DNA of 64,000 nucleotides from Limosilactobacillus rudii (GCF_014145455.1 NZ_JACIVB010000057.1:62001-126000), one strand, 5' to 3'. Positions 28,257-37,132 are shown, counted from the first letter of the stretch. A program made the numbers and translations. The notes: generated by a model not told the origin, from the letters alone.

Positions 28257-28345
28257 TAATTGGAAAGCAGTTGTATATTATAAAAGTTATTTCTTGAATT
28301 ATGCTAAGCTTTAGTAAGAGCTCTTAGTATGGGAGGTAACTAATT

Positions 28346-28999
28346 ATGGAACTACAAGAAGCAATCAATCACCGGCATTCAGTTCGTAAATTTCAAGACA
28401 AACCGGTTAAACGTGAAGTCATTACTAAGATTGTTCAACTAGCACAACGGGCCCCATCATGGGTAAATTCGCAGCCGTGGCAGGTTTATTGTGCAATGGA
28501 TAATTCACTTCAAAAAATTAAAGATGCTTATCATAAACAAGATACAGTTGGTAATCATGGACAACCAGACTTGCCGGTGATGAATCGGGAAAAATGGGCT
28601 GCGCAGACACAAGCTAATATGAAAGAATGGCGACATGAAATTGTTCACCATTTCGCTAATTTTGATGAAGCTCATGAGGAGATGACTAATGCTAGTGCTA
28701 GTTTGTATCATTCGCCGGTAATTCTCTATATTACAATTCCTAAGGCGTCTCCTGACTGGTCAATCTTTGACGCAGGGTTATTTGCGGAAAACCTCATGTT
28801 GGCAGCGACAGATTGTGGCTTAAGTACGATTCCAACATATAATAGTGTTCGTTTTCCAACAATTCTTCACCAAATATTAAAAGTTCCAGAAAATGAGCGA
28901 TTTATAGTTGGTATCTCATTGGGATATCCCACCGAAACAACAATCAATACTTATCGTTCAAAGCGCCGTCCAGTAAACGAAATTCTTCATTTTAACTAA
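28346..28999 (+). CDS. Nitroreductase family protein
   Basis: A 217-residue FMN-dependent nitroreductase-fold enzyme that reduces nitro groups, quinones or related compounds with NAD(P)H. Family marks are HRHSVRKFQDKPV (phosphate-binding arginines), RAPSWVNSQPWQVY, and LMLAATDCGLSTIPTY with SLGYPTE near the end. GGGAGG precedes the ATG. It follows the flavin disulfide reductase, so the pair may form a redox or detoxification group, though each has its own promoter-like spacer. The true substrate is not predictable. Confidence 0.9.
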   Translation: MELQEAINHRHSVRKFQDKPVKREVITKIVQLAQRAPSWVNSQPWQVYCAMDNSLQKIKDAYHKQDTVGNHGQPDLPVMNREKWAAQTQANMKEWRHEIVHHFANFDEAHEEMTNASASLYHSPVILYITIPKASPDWSIFDAGLFAENLMLAATDCGLSTIPTYNSVRFPTILHQILKVPENERFIVGISLGYPTETTINTYRSKRRPVNEILHFN

Positions 29000-29006
29000 T
29001 TATTGC

Positions 29007-29173
29007 AAAGGATTGAGGCTGGAAAATAACCTGACTTCTAAAAGGCAAGGATGTAACAGGCGCAGTAGCTGCCCCCAATAGGCTAGCTGTGCGTCGTAGC
29101 CATCCTTGCGGAGGTTCACTCAAAATCAGCTTGTTAGCCGATTTTGGGTGTTTTTTCTCACTCTCAATCCTTT
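29007..29173 (+). other. Highly structured intergenic element (possible ncRNA or MITE)
   Basis: An outer helix pairs 29007-29017 with 29163-29173 (11 pairs). Inside, GCAAGGATG (29045-29053) pairs with CATCCTTGC (29101-29109), enclosing GC-rich partial pairing such as CGCAG and CTGTGCG. A third 11-pair hairpin (29117-29127 with 29140-29150) is followed by six T. The GC-rich core contrasts with the AT-rich surroundings. There is no reading frame. Confidence 0.6.
29117..29156 (+). terminator. Terminator hairpin within the structured element
   Basis: CACTCAAAATC (29117-29127) pairs with GATTTTGGGTG (29140-29150) along 11 pairs with one G-U, then TTTTTT. It probably ends the nitroreductase transcript or the structured RNA. 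Confidence 0.8.
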
Positions 29174-29262
29174 TTATAAGTGTTGAACCGCTTAATTACT
29201 AAATCTGGATGAATAAGTTTATACTTATCTTAAAATAGTGGTTAGAATTAGGGAGGTATATA

Positions 29263-30660
29263 ATGACTAAAAAAGTGACGCCAAAATTAGTAATGGCAAT
29301 TTTATCGGCAGGAATGCTTTCATTCTTGGGAATTTTGGACGAAACAGCGACAACTGTTACTTTTCCAACATTAATTAAGGAATTTTCGATTACAACTGAT
29401 CAGGTTCAATGGGTTAATACCCTTGTACTTTTAGTTATCGCGACTATTGTGCCAATTAGCTCGCAAATTAGTTTGCGATTTGCTACTAAGAAAATTTTTA
29501 TTGCAGGAATTGTCTTTTTTATGCTAGGACTAGTTATCGATATTTTCACGCCGCGTTTTGATCTTTTATTGGTGGGGCGCGCTTTTCAAGGAATTGGGAC
29601 CGGAATTGGCTTACCATTAATGTATAATATTATTCTCGCCAAAGTTCCTAAAGATAAATTAGGCTTTATGATGGGAATTGGGACAATGATTACAGCGGCG
29701 GCAGTTGCCCTTGGTCCGGTCTTTGGTGGAATTGTAACAGCCTTATTAACTTGGCGGTGGATTTTTATTATTTCTATCTTTTTAGCAGTTATTAGTACGT
29801 TCACCGGTTCATATTCCATCACCCAGTTAAATAAGTTACAGCAGGTTAAGTTCAAATATGGACAATGGCTCGCAATTGCAGTGAGTTTAGTTTTATTAAT
29901 GTTGGGCTTTACTAGTATCGCTAAAAATCACTTTTGGTCATTTCAAGTTGCGGGATGTTTGGCCATTGGGTTAGTTAGTCTTGGGATTTGGTTAAAACTA
30001 GCATGGCATGATCATCATGCGTTAATTAGTCCGCAGCTTTTCTTAAATCTCCGCTTTAGTATGCAGTTAATTTGCTACTGCTTTGCTAAAATTGCAACTT
30101 TGGCATTAGGCTTCATTTTCCCAATCTATGTTCAAACTGTTAATCATGGTTCAGTATCACTTGCCGGTTGGATTATGCTTCCAGGCGCTATCTGTGATGC
30201 ACTGATGGCGGCAGCAGCAGGTAAAATTCTCGACAAAAAGGGTGCCCGATTACCAATCATGGTGGGGATAATCGCTAGTCTAGCCGGTGTGACGATGATG
30301 ACCGTGTGGGGAATTCATTTATCTAATTTGGCAATTATTTTACTCTATGCTCTTTATTATGGTGGTTATGGGATGTGCTTTAGTAGCTTAATGACTAGTG
30401 GGTTGACTTCACTTCCAGCAAAAGATCATGCTCAAGGAAACGCAATATTTAATACCTTGCAACAATTTTCTGGTGCACTGGGAACGGCTTTAGCGGGAAC
30501 ACTGATTGCTATTAGTCAAAACAATCATCAGCTTTTACGCCAGCAAACTACAGCTATTGGGGCAAGATGGACCTTTATTGTATTGTTAGGATTAATTGTT
30601 TTAAATCTCATTATTGCAATTGTATTTGTCCCCCGGCCGAAGACAATTCATCAAAATTGA
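29263..30660 (+). CDS. DHA2-type MFS efflux transporter (third)
   Basis: A 465-residue MFS exporter with about 14 helices (GILDETATTVTFPTLIKEF helix 1, GRAFQGIGTGIGLPLMY, GIGTMITAAAVALGPVFGG antiporter motif). Unlike the pumps at 12912 and 15445 it lacks the enlarged loop before the last helix. Helix 1 has E in place of the usual TT/ST after the aspartate (DETATT). GGGAGG precedes the ATG. The GNAT gene starts 15 bases downstream, so the two are probably co-transcribed. Substrate unknown. Confidence 0.88.
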   Translation: MTKKVTPKLVMAILSAGMLSFLGILDETATTVTFPTLIKEFSITTDQVQWVNTLVLLVIATIVPISSQISLRFATKKIFIAGIVFFMLGLVIDIFTPRFDLLLVGRAFQGIGTGIGLPLMYNIILAKVPKDKLGFMMGIGTMITAAAVALGPVFGGIVTALLTWRWIFIISIFLAVISTFTGSYSITQLNKLQQVKFKYGQWLAIAVSLVLLMLGFTSIAKNHFWSFQVAGCLAIGLVSLGIWLKLAWHDHHALISPQLFLNLRFSMQLICYCFAKIATLALGFIFPIYVQTVNHGSVSLAGWIMLPGAICDALMAAAAGKILDKKGARLPIMVGIIASLAGVTMMTVWGIHLSNLAIILLYALYYGGYGMCFSSLMTSGLTSLPAKDHAQGNAIFNTLQQFSGALGTALAGTLIAISQNNHQLLRQQTTAIGARWTFIVLLGLIVLNLIIAIVFVPRPKTIHQN

Positions 30661-30675
30661 TTTTGAGGCAATAAA

Positions 30676-31176
30676 ATGGAAAAAAGTTTTAAAATTTATA
30701 ATTCAATAACAACGAGAGATCAATTGGTACAAGCAAGTCGTGTCTTTAAAACGACGTGGCAACAAGCATATAGGACTATTTTTCCGCAAGCACAACTACA
30801 AAATTTAGATGAACAAATATGGCAAAAAAACCTTCTTCAACCAGGCCGGCATAATCTTATTGCTGTCGATCCTAATAATAAAGTCGTGGGTGTTGCTAGT
30901 TATGGTCGTTCACGGGAAAGAAATAGTTCTTGGGGTGAATTAATGGCTATTTATATCTTGCCTGAATACCAAGGACAAGAACTGGGGAAAAAGTTATTAG
31001 AAAAAGCAGAAGCAGGTTTGCGATTGCTAAATTATAATCACTATCTATTGTGGGTTTTACAAGATAATCATTATGCCATGAGGTTTTACCATAATAATGG
31101 TTGGTATAACAGTGGTATTGTCCAAATTAAAACGATTTTAGGTAAAAAAGTTAAATTAGTGCAATTTAGGAAATAG
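30676..31176 (+). CDS. GNAT family N-acetyltransferase
   Basis: A 166-residue acetyltransferase. The acetyl-CoA loop is YILPEYQGQELGKKLLEKAE (Q/RxxGxG/A type), preceded by strand GELMAIYIL and followed by LLWVLQDNHYAMRFYHNNGW, the usual N-x-x-A-x-x-F-Y motif. The acceptor cannot be predicted. It follows the third exporter by 15 bases with a GAGGC site, so the pair might handle the same toxic compound, one by acetylation and one by export; that is inference. Confidence 0.88.
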   Translation: MEKSFKIYNSITTRDQLVQASRVFKTTWQQAYRTIFPQAQLQNLDEQIWQKNLLQPGRHNLIAVDPNNKVVGVASYGRSRERNSSWGELMAIYILPEYQGQELGKKLLEKAEAGLRLLNYNHYLLWVLQDNHYAMRFYHNNGWYNSGIVQIKTILGKKVKLVQFRK

Positions 31177-31303
31177 TTAAGTGCTAATTTCCCGGGGAAT
31201 AAAATTCTGACGGGTAATTGACGGGTTCCTGGCGGCTAAATGGCGTGGTTGATTAGAATCGAAAAGTGTATTATCGAATTAAAACTAATAGGGGAGAATT
31301 ATT

Positions 31304-31807
31304 ATGGTAGATAATAAAATAAAGAAGCTTCGTAATGATAAGCACTTTTCTCAAGAACAGCTTGCTGAAAAAGCAAAGGTTTCTGTAAGAACGATTCAGC
31401 GTTTGGAGGCTGGTGAAGATGCTAGCATTTCAACGTTAAATTTGGTTGCCGGCGCCCTGGGGGTTGAAGTAGGCGACTTATTCCCACGCGCGGACTCTGC
31501 AAAGCAAAAAGCGAAAATTCAGTCTGCTGATGAGTTATTGCAGTCGCAACTTCAACAGCGACATGAAGAATATAAGAATTTCAAGAGAATCTATAATGTA
31601 TGTTATATTATTGTGATGATGCTTTGGGGTTGCCTTTTTCCATTAGTTCACAATACGGCAATATCCTCAGTTATGGGTGTCTTATGGATTGGTGGGTGGA
31701 TGATATTTGGTCCATTGAAGAAATGGATTGAAATAAAAAGGATTACTCCTAGATTAGATGCCAAGTACCCATTAACTATTAATCGGATAAACAAAAACGA
31801 AAACTAA
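31304..31807 (+). CDS. XRE regulator with C-terminal membrane segments
   Basis: A 167-residue protein. Residues 5-60 are a Cro/C1-type helix-turn-helix (LRNDKHFSQEQLAEKAKVSVRTIQRLEAG). A linker of charged residues follows, then two hydrophobic segments (about 105-120 and 122-142, VCYIIVMMLWGCLFPLV and AISSVMGVLWIGGWMIF). It is therefore probably a membrane-tethered regulator or sensor. GGGGAG precedes the ATG. Neighbouring genes give no clear target. The tail does not match a family I can name. Confidence 0.82.
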   Translation: MVDNKIKKLRNDKHFSQEQLAEKAKVSVRTIQRLEAGEDASISTLNLVAGALGVEVGDLFPRADSAKQKAKIQSADELLQSQLQQRHEEYKNFKRIYNVCYIIVMMLWGCLFPLVHNTAISSVMGVLWIGGWMIFGPLKKWIEIKRITPRLDAKYPLTINRINKNEN

Positions 31808-31893
31808 GTGATTGTTACAAAAAATGCGGTTCAATGTACTAACTTTTTGCTTTCTTTCTAAGAAATTTCAAATTTAACAGTTACAATAGCTGT

Positions 31894-32832
31894 ATGCGAA
31901 AGAGAAAAAATAAAAAACAACGTCAAGCACGGACTTATCTTCTGCTAAGTTTATTACTAATAGGTGGTCTTGTGCTTGGCACGTATTATAACCATCAATC
32001 AAGAACCGTTAGCAATTCATATATAGTGGATGAAACTGTAAAACTTTCTAGTGGCGCTAATGTATATGATTCGCTTTCAGCAATGAAGAAAACTAATACT
32101 AAGTTTAATCCTGAAGTAACATATAAAGTTAATCGCTATTACTTAACAGGTAAGGATGGAAATGAAGTATATGCACGATTTAATTATGATGGGCACAACT
32201 ATTTCGTTCAATCTACTGATATTAGTATTGCAATGACGAATGCAATCAACAAGTATATTGCTCAAGCAGGTTATCCACATGCCAAAATTGAGCAGCAAAT
32301 ATCACCACGCTTTACTCAACAGAAATACAAGACGGCATCTGGTAAACCACGGGGAGTAATTATTCACGATACTGGAAATGAGAATTCAACGATTAGTAGT
32401 GAGATTTCATATATGGAGAAAAATTATACCGCTACGAGGGTTTTCGTTCATACTTTTATTGATGCGCGACAAATTTTAAATATTGCTGATACCAAATATA
32501 TGGCTGAAGGAGCTGGTCCCAGAGCTAATCCATCCTTTATTCAATTTGAAATGCCACATGAATATACAGCGACAACATTTGCTAATCAGCTTGCCAATGC
32601 CGCTTATTATACGGCTTACAACTTAAAGCAAAACAATCTGCCGGTTATCAAGGGAAACAAGGATGGTGGTGGGACGGTTTGGACTCACGCAATGGTTTCA
32701 AATTATTTGGGTGGTACTGATCACCAAGACCCGGTTTCATATTGGTCAGCCTCAGCTCAAAAACTTTTCGGTACGTCATATACGATCAATGATTTTATTG
32801 TGTTAGTGCAAGCATATTATAATCAGATGTAG
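31894..32832 (+). CDS. N-acetylmuramoyl-L-alanine amidase (amidase_2) with SH3-like domain
   Basis: A 312-residue cell-wall hydrolase. A basic N-terminus and one hydrophobic segment (about 14-31) make a signal anchor. Residues 40-125 look like an SH3/GW-type wall-binding module (VKLSSGANVYDSLSAMKKT). The amidase_2 domain begins near 150: zinc ligands fit H in GVIIHDTGN, H in VFVHTFID and H in GGTDHQDP. It should cleave the bond between muramic acid and the stem peptide. No ribosome site precedes the ATG, and TACAAT ends only six bases before it, so the transcript may be leaderless. No earlier start codon exists after the in-frame stop at 31840. Confidence 0.85.
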   Translation: MRKRKNKKQRQARTYLLLSLLLIGGLVLGTYYNHQSRTVSNSYIVDETVKLSSGANVYDSLSAMKKTNTKFNPEVTYKVNRYYLTGKDGNEVYARFNYDGHNYFVQSTDISIAMTNAINKYIAQAGYPHAKIEQQISPRFTQQKYKTASGKPRGVIIHDTGNENSTISSEISYMEKNYTATRVFVHTFIDARQILNIADTKYMAEGAGPRANPSFIQFEMPHEYTATTFANQLANAAYYTAYNLKQNNLPVIKGNKDGGGTVWTHAMVSNYLGGTDHQDPVSYWSASAQKLFGTSYTINDFIVLVQAYYNQM

Positions 32833-32836
32833 TTAA

Positions 32837-32926
32837 TTGAGATATAAAAAATTTAATAAGTATAATCTTGGAGAGTCATAACAATCTATCGTATAGTTAC
32901 ATTAGGAGGGATAGAATATGACTCTC
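32837..32926 (+). promoter_or_regulatory. Promoter and 5'-end/start-codon hairpin
   Basis: TTGAGA (32837-32842), an 18-base gap and TATAAT (32861-32866) form a good promoter. GAGAGTCATA (32871-32880), at the expected transcript 5' end, is perfectly complementary to TATGACTCTC (32917-32926), which contains the ATG. AGGAGGG lies in the loop. Confidence 0.7.
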
Positions 32927-33469
32927 TTATTAATTTTTTGTTTGTTAATTATGTTTAATTTTGTTAAAGGAACCTTTCAACTTGAACCGGTAACTAAGAC
33001 CAGCTTTATCATTATCCCTATTTATGCTGTTATAATGACGATTATTTCGATGTTTACTGAAAGTAATGAATGGCACCTCTCTGTTACAATCGTTTTAATT
33101 TTAATCGGCATTATGTTAGGGTGGTTTCAAACTTTTAGCGTGCGGGTTGTTAAGACCGCCAAAAAAGATAAGTATGGAAATCACATTTTTAAGTATTGCC
33201 GGGGATGGGCCTATTTATATGGCTTTGCACTAGTCTTTATGGTTGAGATTGCTACTAATTATATGTTGGGGTTAAAGGTTACTTTCAAAAGTATTATATT
33301 TGAACTTTTAAATGAAATTTTACGTGAACGATTTAAATTCTTACCTGATAATGGGTGGGTAATTTGGCTATTGCTTGCTGTAACAACAAGTGTTTATACG
33401 ATGATTCTGGTTCATCATTATCCGTGTATCAAAGAAGCGTTATCTTGGAGAGAATATAAAAAAGAATAG
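32918..33469 (+). CDS. Membrane protein of unknown function
   Basis: A 183-residue protein with about five hydrophobic segments. The central loop is polar and basic (RVVKTAKKDKYGNHIFKYCRGWAYLYG), and the C-terminus is cytoplasmic and charged. The ribosome site AGGAGGG is well placed. The first codons pair with the presumed 5' end of the mRNA, suggesting translational control. I do not recognise the family. It is convergent with the BI-1 gene across a shared terminator. Confidence 0.75.
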   Translation: MTLLLIFCLLIMFNFVKGTFQLEPVTKTSFIIIPIYAVIMTIISMFTESNEWHLSVTIVLILIGIMLGWFQTFSVRVVKTAKKDKYGNHIFKYCRGWAYLYGFALVFMVEIATNYMLGLKVTFKSIIFELLNEILRERFKFLPDNGWVIWLLLAVTTSVYTMILVHHYPCIKEALSWREYKKE

Positions 33470-33474
33470 TAAGC

Positions 33475-33526
33475 AAAAAAACGCTTAGTCAGCAAATGGC
33501 CTTTTTACCAGTGACTAAACGTTTTT
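33475..33526. terminator. Bidirectional terminator
   Basis: AAAACG plus TTAGTCA (about 33478-33491) pairs with TGACTAA plus CGTTTT (33512-33525) with one internal mismatch. T-runs lie on both sides. It is shared by the convergent membrane-protein and BI-1 genes. Confidence 0.8.
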
Positions 33527-33529
33527 GTT

Positions 33530-34237
33530 TTACCGTTGATTGTCTGAACCAAAAATGTCTAAGAAACTAATGAAGAGATTAATAAAGTCAAGATATAGTT
33601 GCAGTGCACCGAGAACAGCAAGCCCATTCGAAGATACTTGATCGCCGCATTCAAGGTAAATGTTTTTCATTCGTTGGGCATCCCACGCTGTTAGCGCAGT
33701 GAAGATGATTACAGCAACAATTGATAAGAGATAATTAATCATCGGACTTTGAACAAAGAAGTTAACAAGCAGCGCAATAATCAAACCAATCAAAGCAGCA
33801 CTGGCATAAGAACCAATTCTGGTGAAATCGCGATGAGAAAATGTCCCAATTATTGCCATTGTTAAGAAAACACCGGCAGATGAGACAAATGCAGTTGCAA
33901 TATCAGTCCCAGCATAAGCTCCGGCAATAAATGCAAAGGTAATTCCATAGATGATAGCAGTGATAATTAGTAAGATAAAACAAAGACCAGGACTCCGAGT
34001 TGCGTTAAAGTTAATTCCTAAGGTTAAGATAATCGGTAAGAGGATAATTAACCAAATTCCCCAACGATTATTTATCATAAAGGCGGTAAATTGTTTAGCA
34101 AAAACGTCCATCACAAGCCATGCAGTTAACGCAGAAAGTAGGACAGCCAGTGTCATTAGTCCATACATCTTTGTTAAAAAGTGGTTTAGACCAGTAATAT
34201 CGACAACATTTCGACGGTTAGATGGAAATTCATCCAT
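33530..34237 (-). CDS. Bax inhibitor-1 (BI-1/YccA) family membrane protein
   Basis: A 235-residue, about seven-helix protein of the BI-1/UPF0005 family (MTLAVLLSALTAWLV, FALIGLIIALLVNFF-like segments, LTAWDAQRMKNIY and LYLDFINLFISFLDIFG near the end). The last segment is the family signature. Bacterial members are pH-sensitive calcium leak channels or bind the FtsH protease. AAAGGAG precedes the ATG. It is transcribed alone and ends at a terminator shared with the convergent membrane-protein gene. Confidence 0.92.
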   Translation of the reverse strand: MDEFPSNRRNVVDITGLNHFLTKMYGLMTLAVLLSALTAWLVMDVFAKQFTAFMINNRWGIWLIILLPIILTLGINFNATRSPGLCFILLIITAIIYGITFAFIAGAYAGTDIATAFVSSAGVFLTMAIIGTFSHRDFTRIGSYASAALIGLIIALLVNFFVQSPMINYLLSIVAVIIFTALTAWDAQRMKNIYLECGDQVSSNGLAVLGALQLYLDFINLFISFLDIFGSDNQR

Positions 34238-34445
34238 AATTAATCACTCCTTTACCTAATAAATAACTATCTTTCTTCATTGTATTCCATAAATTTAATA
34301 ATAAAAAATGTTTTGCAATAAGTGCTGGTGTTCGTGTAAGAAGCTTATAGCGGTAGTTGTTATTTTTCATTATAATTATAATAAATGATTTATGGTTATT
34401 TATAAGCTATGAACAGCCATTGATAAAGTGAAGGGGTGAATAGTC

Positions 34446-34754
34446 ATGACTAAGGTAGACGAACAGTTTATTCAAGCAGTCTTGAACATTGTCGATATAA
34501 TTCCGGTCGGGCGTGTAGCTACATATGGACAAATTGCTAGGATAGTTGGTCGCCCTCGTAATGCCCGCTTGGTTGGTAAAATACTTGGTAAAGCTGGTGG
34601 GCGTGGACATCATCCTTGTCACCGGGTTGTTACCGTTACAGGACGTCTAGTACCGGGATGGGTTGATCAACGCCCCATGCTGTTAGCAGAAAACGTGCCA
34701 TTTAAAGATGAAAATCATGTGGATATTAAGAAGTGCCATTGGAGGGGAATATAA
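34446..34754 (+). CDS. MGMT-type DNA-binding domain protein (alkyltransferase-like)
   Basis: A 102-residue protein with only the DNA-binding/active-site domain of O6-methylguanine methyltransferases. It has VATYGQIARIVGRPRNARLVGKIL (recognition helix with arginine finger) and the PCHR motif with the acceptor cysteine intact. Alkyltransferase-like proteins of this size often have tryptophan there, so real repair activity remains possible. GGGGTG precedes the ATG. Its last codons overlap the start region of the next gene. Confidence 0.88.
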   Translation: MTKVDEQFIQAVLNIVDIIPVGRVATYGQIARIVGRPRNARLVGKILGKAGGRGHHPCHRVVTVTGRLVPGWVDQRPMLLAENVPFKDENHVDIKKCHWRGI

Positions 34755-35794
34755 TTTTTAATTTCCTGGGAAATAAAACGCAAAATTACCAAGTGGGATC
34801 GGTAGTTTATATGAAGATGCTAAAAGAAAGTGGCCTGACTGCCCATGCCCAATTAGGTTTAATCCTGAATCGGCATCTCCATGCTGAAATTGATGAAAAT
34901 AATTTTTTACAATTATTGAGTAAGAAGTACCAGTTAGCGCCGCAATTAACGCCAACTAGTTATTTTTATCCTTATTTTCGTGACTTGGTGGTAGATTCCT
35001 ATAGCTCTTCTAAAGGCTTAGCAGATGACTTATTGGGACGAAAGATTCACCTATTTCGTAGTTATCTTGATCGGCAGAATATTTCTTTTATCCGTAATTA
35101 TCACAGCCCGCATTTACCGCCTAATGCGACTGATCTTCAACGCTTGCTTTGTTATTTACAGGATAATCACCTAAAAGCTGATTTTAAAACGGGGGCTAGT
35201 TTCCATAATCGGTATCATGATTCATTCCTTTATCCTCATAATATGAAAGTTCAGTTGACACGTAATTCTATTCGTTATACAAAAAATCCGGCAAGAATGA
35301 TTGAATTTATTATTAATATTGATAGTGGCGATTTTGTTAGCCAATGGAATGTTTATCATCATACTGCTACAGGTTTAATAGATAGTAATCCAGATCACTA
35401 TTCACTTAATCAGCTGCAACAGGTTGCTAATACAGAGTCGTTTAATTATGGGATTCCTTATGGTGGACGATTAGTAGTGGGTAAGTATCGTCATATGCAT
35501 CGGCAACTAGACATTAATCAACCGCCTAATAGTAAAATTCGGCGTGTCGCAAAGGACTATTGGCGCTTTTCGCAGGATTACGATCATAATGGGAACTATG
35601 CTGATCTGATAAAAAGCCCCCGTGACGTTATTGCCTGGCGTAAAGTTCCTGTTAATCAACGTTTTTCAATCTATATGGATTATGTTGAATATTTGAGATG
35701 TCATCAAATAAAAAATAATGGAATTAATGCTTATTTTTCAGTTATGCCAAAGTACCATCAATTCTGTGCCCATTGGAAAGAGGGATTGTTATAA
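34733..35794 (+). CDS. DUF3114-like protein of unknown function
   Basis: Up to 353 residues, soluble, rich in H, Y, N and R (FRSYLDRQNISFIRNYHSP; GKYRHMHRQLDINQPPN). It resembles the lactobacillus/streptococcal DUF3114 proteins as I remember them; moderate confidence. The start is unclear. GTG 34733 or TTG 34739 could use AAGAAG, while the strong GGAGGGG at 34740-34746 is best spaced for a non-standard ATT at 34754, right after the previous stop. The first ATG (34811) has no ribosome site. It overlaps the alkyltransferase-like gene, so the two are coupled. Confidence 0.65.
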   Translation: MPLEGNIIFNFLGNKTQNYQVGSVVYMKMLKESGLTAHAQLGLILNRHLHAEIDENNFLQLLSKKYQLAPQLTPTSYFYPYFRDLVVDSYSSSKGLADDLLGRKIHLFRSYLDRQNISFIRNYHSPHLPPNATDLQRLLCYLQDNHLKADFKTGASFHNRYHDSFLYPHNMKVQLTRNSIRYTKNPARMIEFIINIDSGDFVSQWNVYHHTATGLIDSNPDHYSLNQLQQVANTESFNYGIPYGGRLVVGKYRHMHRQLDINQPPNSKIRRVAKDYWRFSQDYDHNGNYADLIKSPRDVIAWRKVPVNQRFSIYMDYVEYLRCHQIKNNGINAYFSVMPKYHQFCAHWKEGLL

Positions 35795-35819
35795 TGGTAA
35801 CTAAAGGGAGAGCGATGAC

Positions 35820-37010
35820 ATGGATAATGAGTTTCAAAAAGCATTAATGAAAAAACTAGATGAGCATGAAGACGAGATTATCAAGATTCGTCGTTACTTA
35901 CACGCTCACCCAGAGACCTCCTTTCATGAAAAGAACACGGCACGATATATTAAAGAATTTTATCGTCACCTAGCTTGTGATTTGCAAGATTGTGGGGATG
36001 GCTATGGGATTCTTGTTGATATTCACGGTTCGCATCCTGGTAAGTGCTTAGCTTTACGCGCTGATTTTGACGCCTTGGCAATTCAGGAGGAAAATGATTT
36101 GCCATTTAAATCGCAAAATCCAGGAGTAATGCATGCTTGTGGTCATGATGGACACACCGCATACATGATGGTTTTAGCTAAGTGTTTGATTGAATTAAAA
36201 GATATGTTTAGCGGAACCGTGCGGATTATCCATCAACCAGCAGAAGAGGTTTCGCCGGGTGGTGCCTTATCGATGATTCAAGACGGCGCGTTGAATGGCG
36301 TTGATAATGTTGTCGGAATTCATGTAATGAGTACGATGCCGACTGGAACAATCCAATTGCATCCCGGACCGACACAAACAGGGCGGGCTAATTTTGATTT
36401 AACCTTTATCGGCAAGGGTGGTCATGCGTCAATGCCCCAATTAAGTCGTGACGCTATCGTAGCAGGGAGCTATTTTGTCACTACTGTTCAGACAGTTGTA
36501 TCACGGCGCCTTAATCCATTTGACGTTGGTAGTGTGACAATTGGTTCTTTTGATGGTGCTGGATCATATAACGCCATTAAAGAAAGCGTAAAATTAAAGG
36601 GCGACGTTCGAATTATGGATGAAAAGGTACGAGGAATAATAAAATCGTCAATCCAAAAGGTTATTAAGGGAATTGATGATTCTTTTGACGTTCGTAGTGA
36701 ATTAAAGTACGATGATAACTATCCGGTTTTGGATAATAGTCGTTCATTAACTACTCAAATTGAAAAATGGTTAAAGGAAGCCAACCTGCCACGAGTGACC
36801 GCAATCAAAGATAGTGGCTTTGTAAATGCATCCGAGGACTTTTCCTATTTTGCACAGGTTGTTCCAAGCTGTTTCTTTTATGTTGGCTGTCAACCAGCTG
36901 ATGGTGGCAATTATCCCCACCATAGTCCGGAATTTATGTTAAATGAAGATTCACTTTTAATTTGTGCCAAAGCGATGGGAACCGTTGTAACAAATTATTT
37001 CGTCTCTTAA
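35820..37010 (+). CDS. M20 family amidohydrolase/aminoacylase
   Basis: A 396-residue zinc peptidase-fold amidohydrolase (M20D: hippurate hydrolase, N-acyl-amino-acid or N-acetyldiaminopimelate deacetylase group). The metal site begins HACGHDGHTAYM; HQPAEEVSPGGA carries the catalytic Glu pair; GKGGHASMP marks the dimerisation domain. The late histidine is in NYPHHSPEF. AAGGGAGAG precedes the ATG. It follows the DUF3114-like gene by 25 bases and may be in its operon. The exact acyl substrate is not predictable. Confidence 0.9.
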   Translation: MDNEFQKALMKKLDEHEDEIIKIRRYLHAHPETSFHEKNTARYIKEFYRHLACDLQDCGDGYGILVDIHGSHPGKCLALRADFDALAIQEENDLPFKSQNPGVMHACGHDGHTAYMMVLAKCLIELKDMFSGTVRIIHQPAEEVSPGGALSMIQDGALNGVDNVVGIHVMSTMPTGTIQLHPGPTQTGRANFDLTFIGKGGHASMPQLSRDAIVAGSYFVTTVQTVVSRRLNPFDVGSVTIGSFDGAGSYNAIKESVKLKGDVRIMDEKVRGIIKSSIQKVIKGIDDSFDVRSELKYDDNYPVLDNSRSLTTQIEKWLKEANLPRVTAIKDSGFVNASEDFSYFAQVVPSCFFYVGCQPADGGNYPHHSPEFMLNEDSLLICAKAMGTVVTNYFVS

Positions 37011-37132
37011 CCCATTAATTATTAAATAGTGTCTGATTTGTACACTGGATAAAATGATTATGTAATTATTGTCTATTATGTTCTAAAAGTGTTATGGTTG
37101 ATTTTGAGTAAAATGATTGGAGGGATTTTTGG

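Noticed and set aside
29263-30660. Third DHA2 pump as a duplicate of the pumps at 12912 or 15445
   Set aside because: It lacks the long loop before the last helix and differs in helix 1 motifs.
34740-34760. Possible frameshift between the alkyltransferase-like and DUF3114-like genes
   Set aside because: Each reads as a complete protein with its own family pattern; the overlap is better explained by translational coupling.
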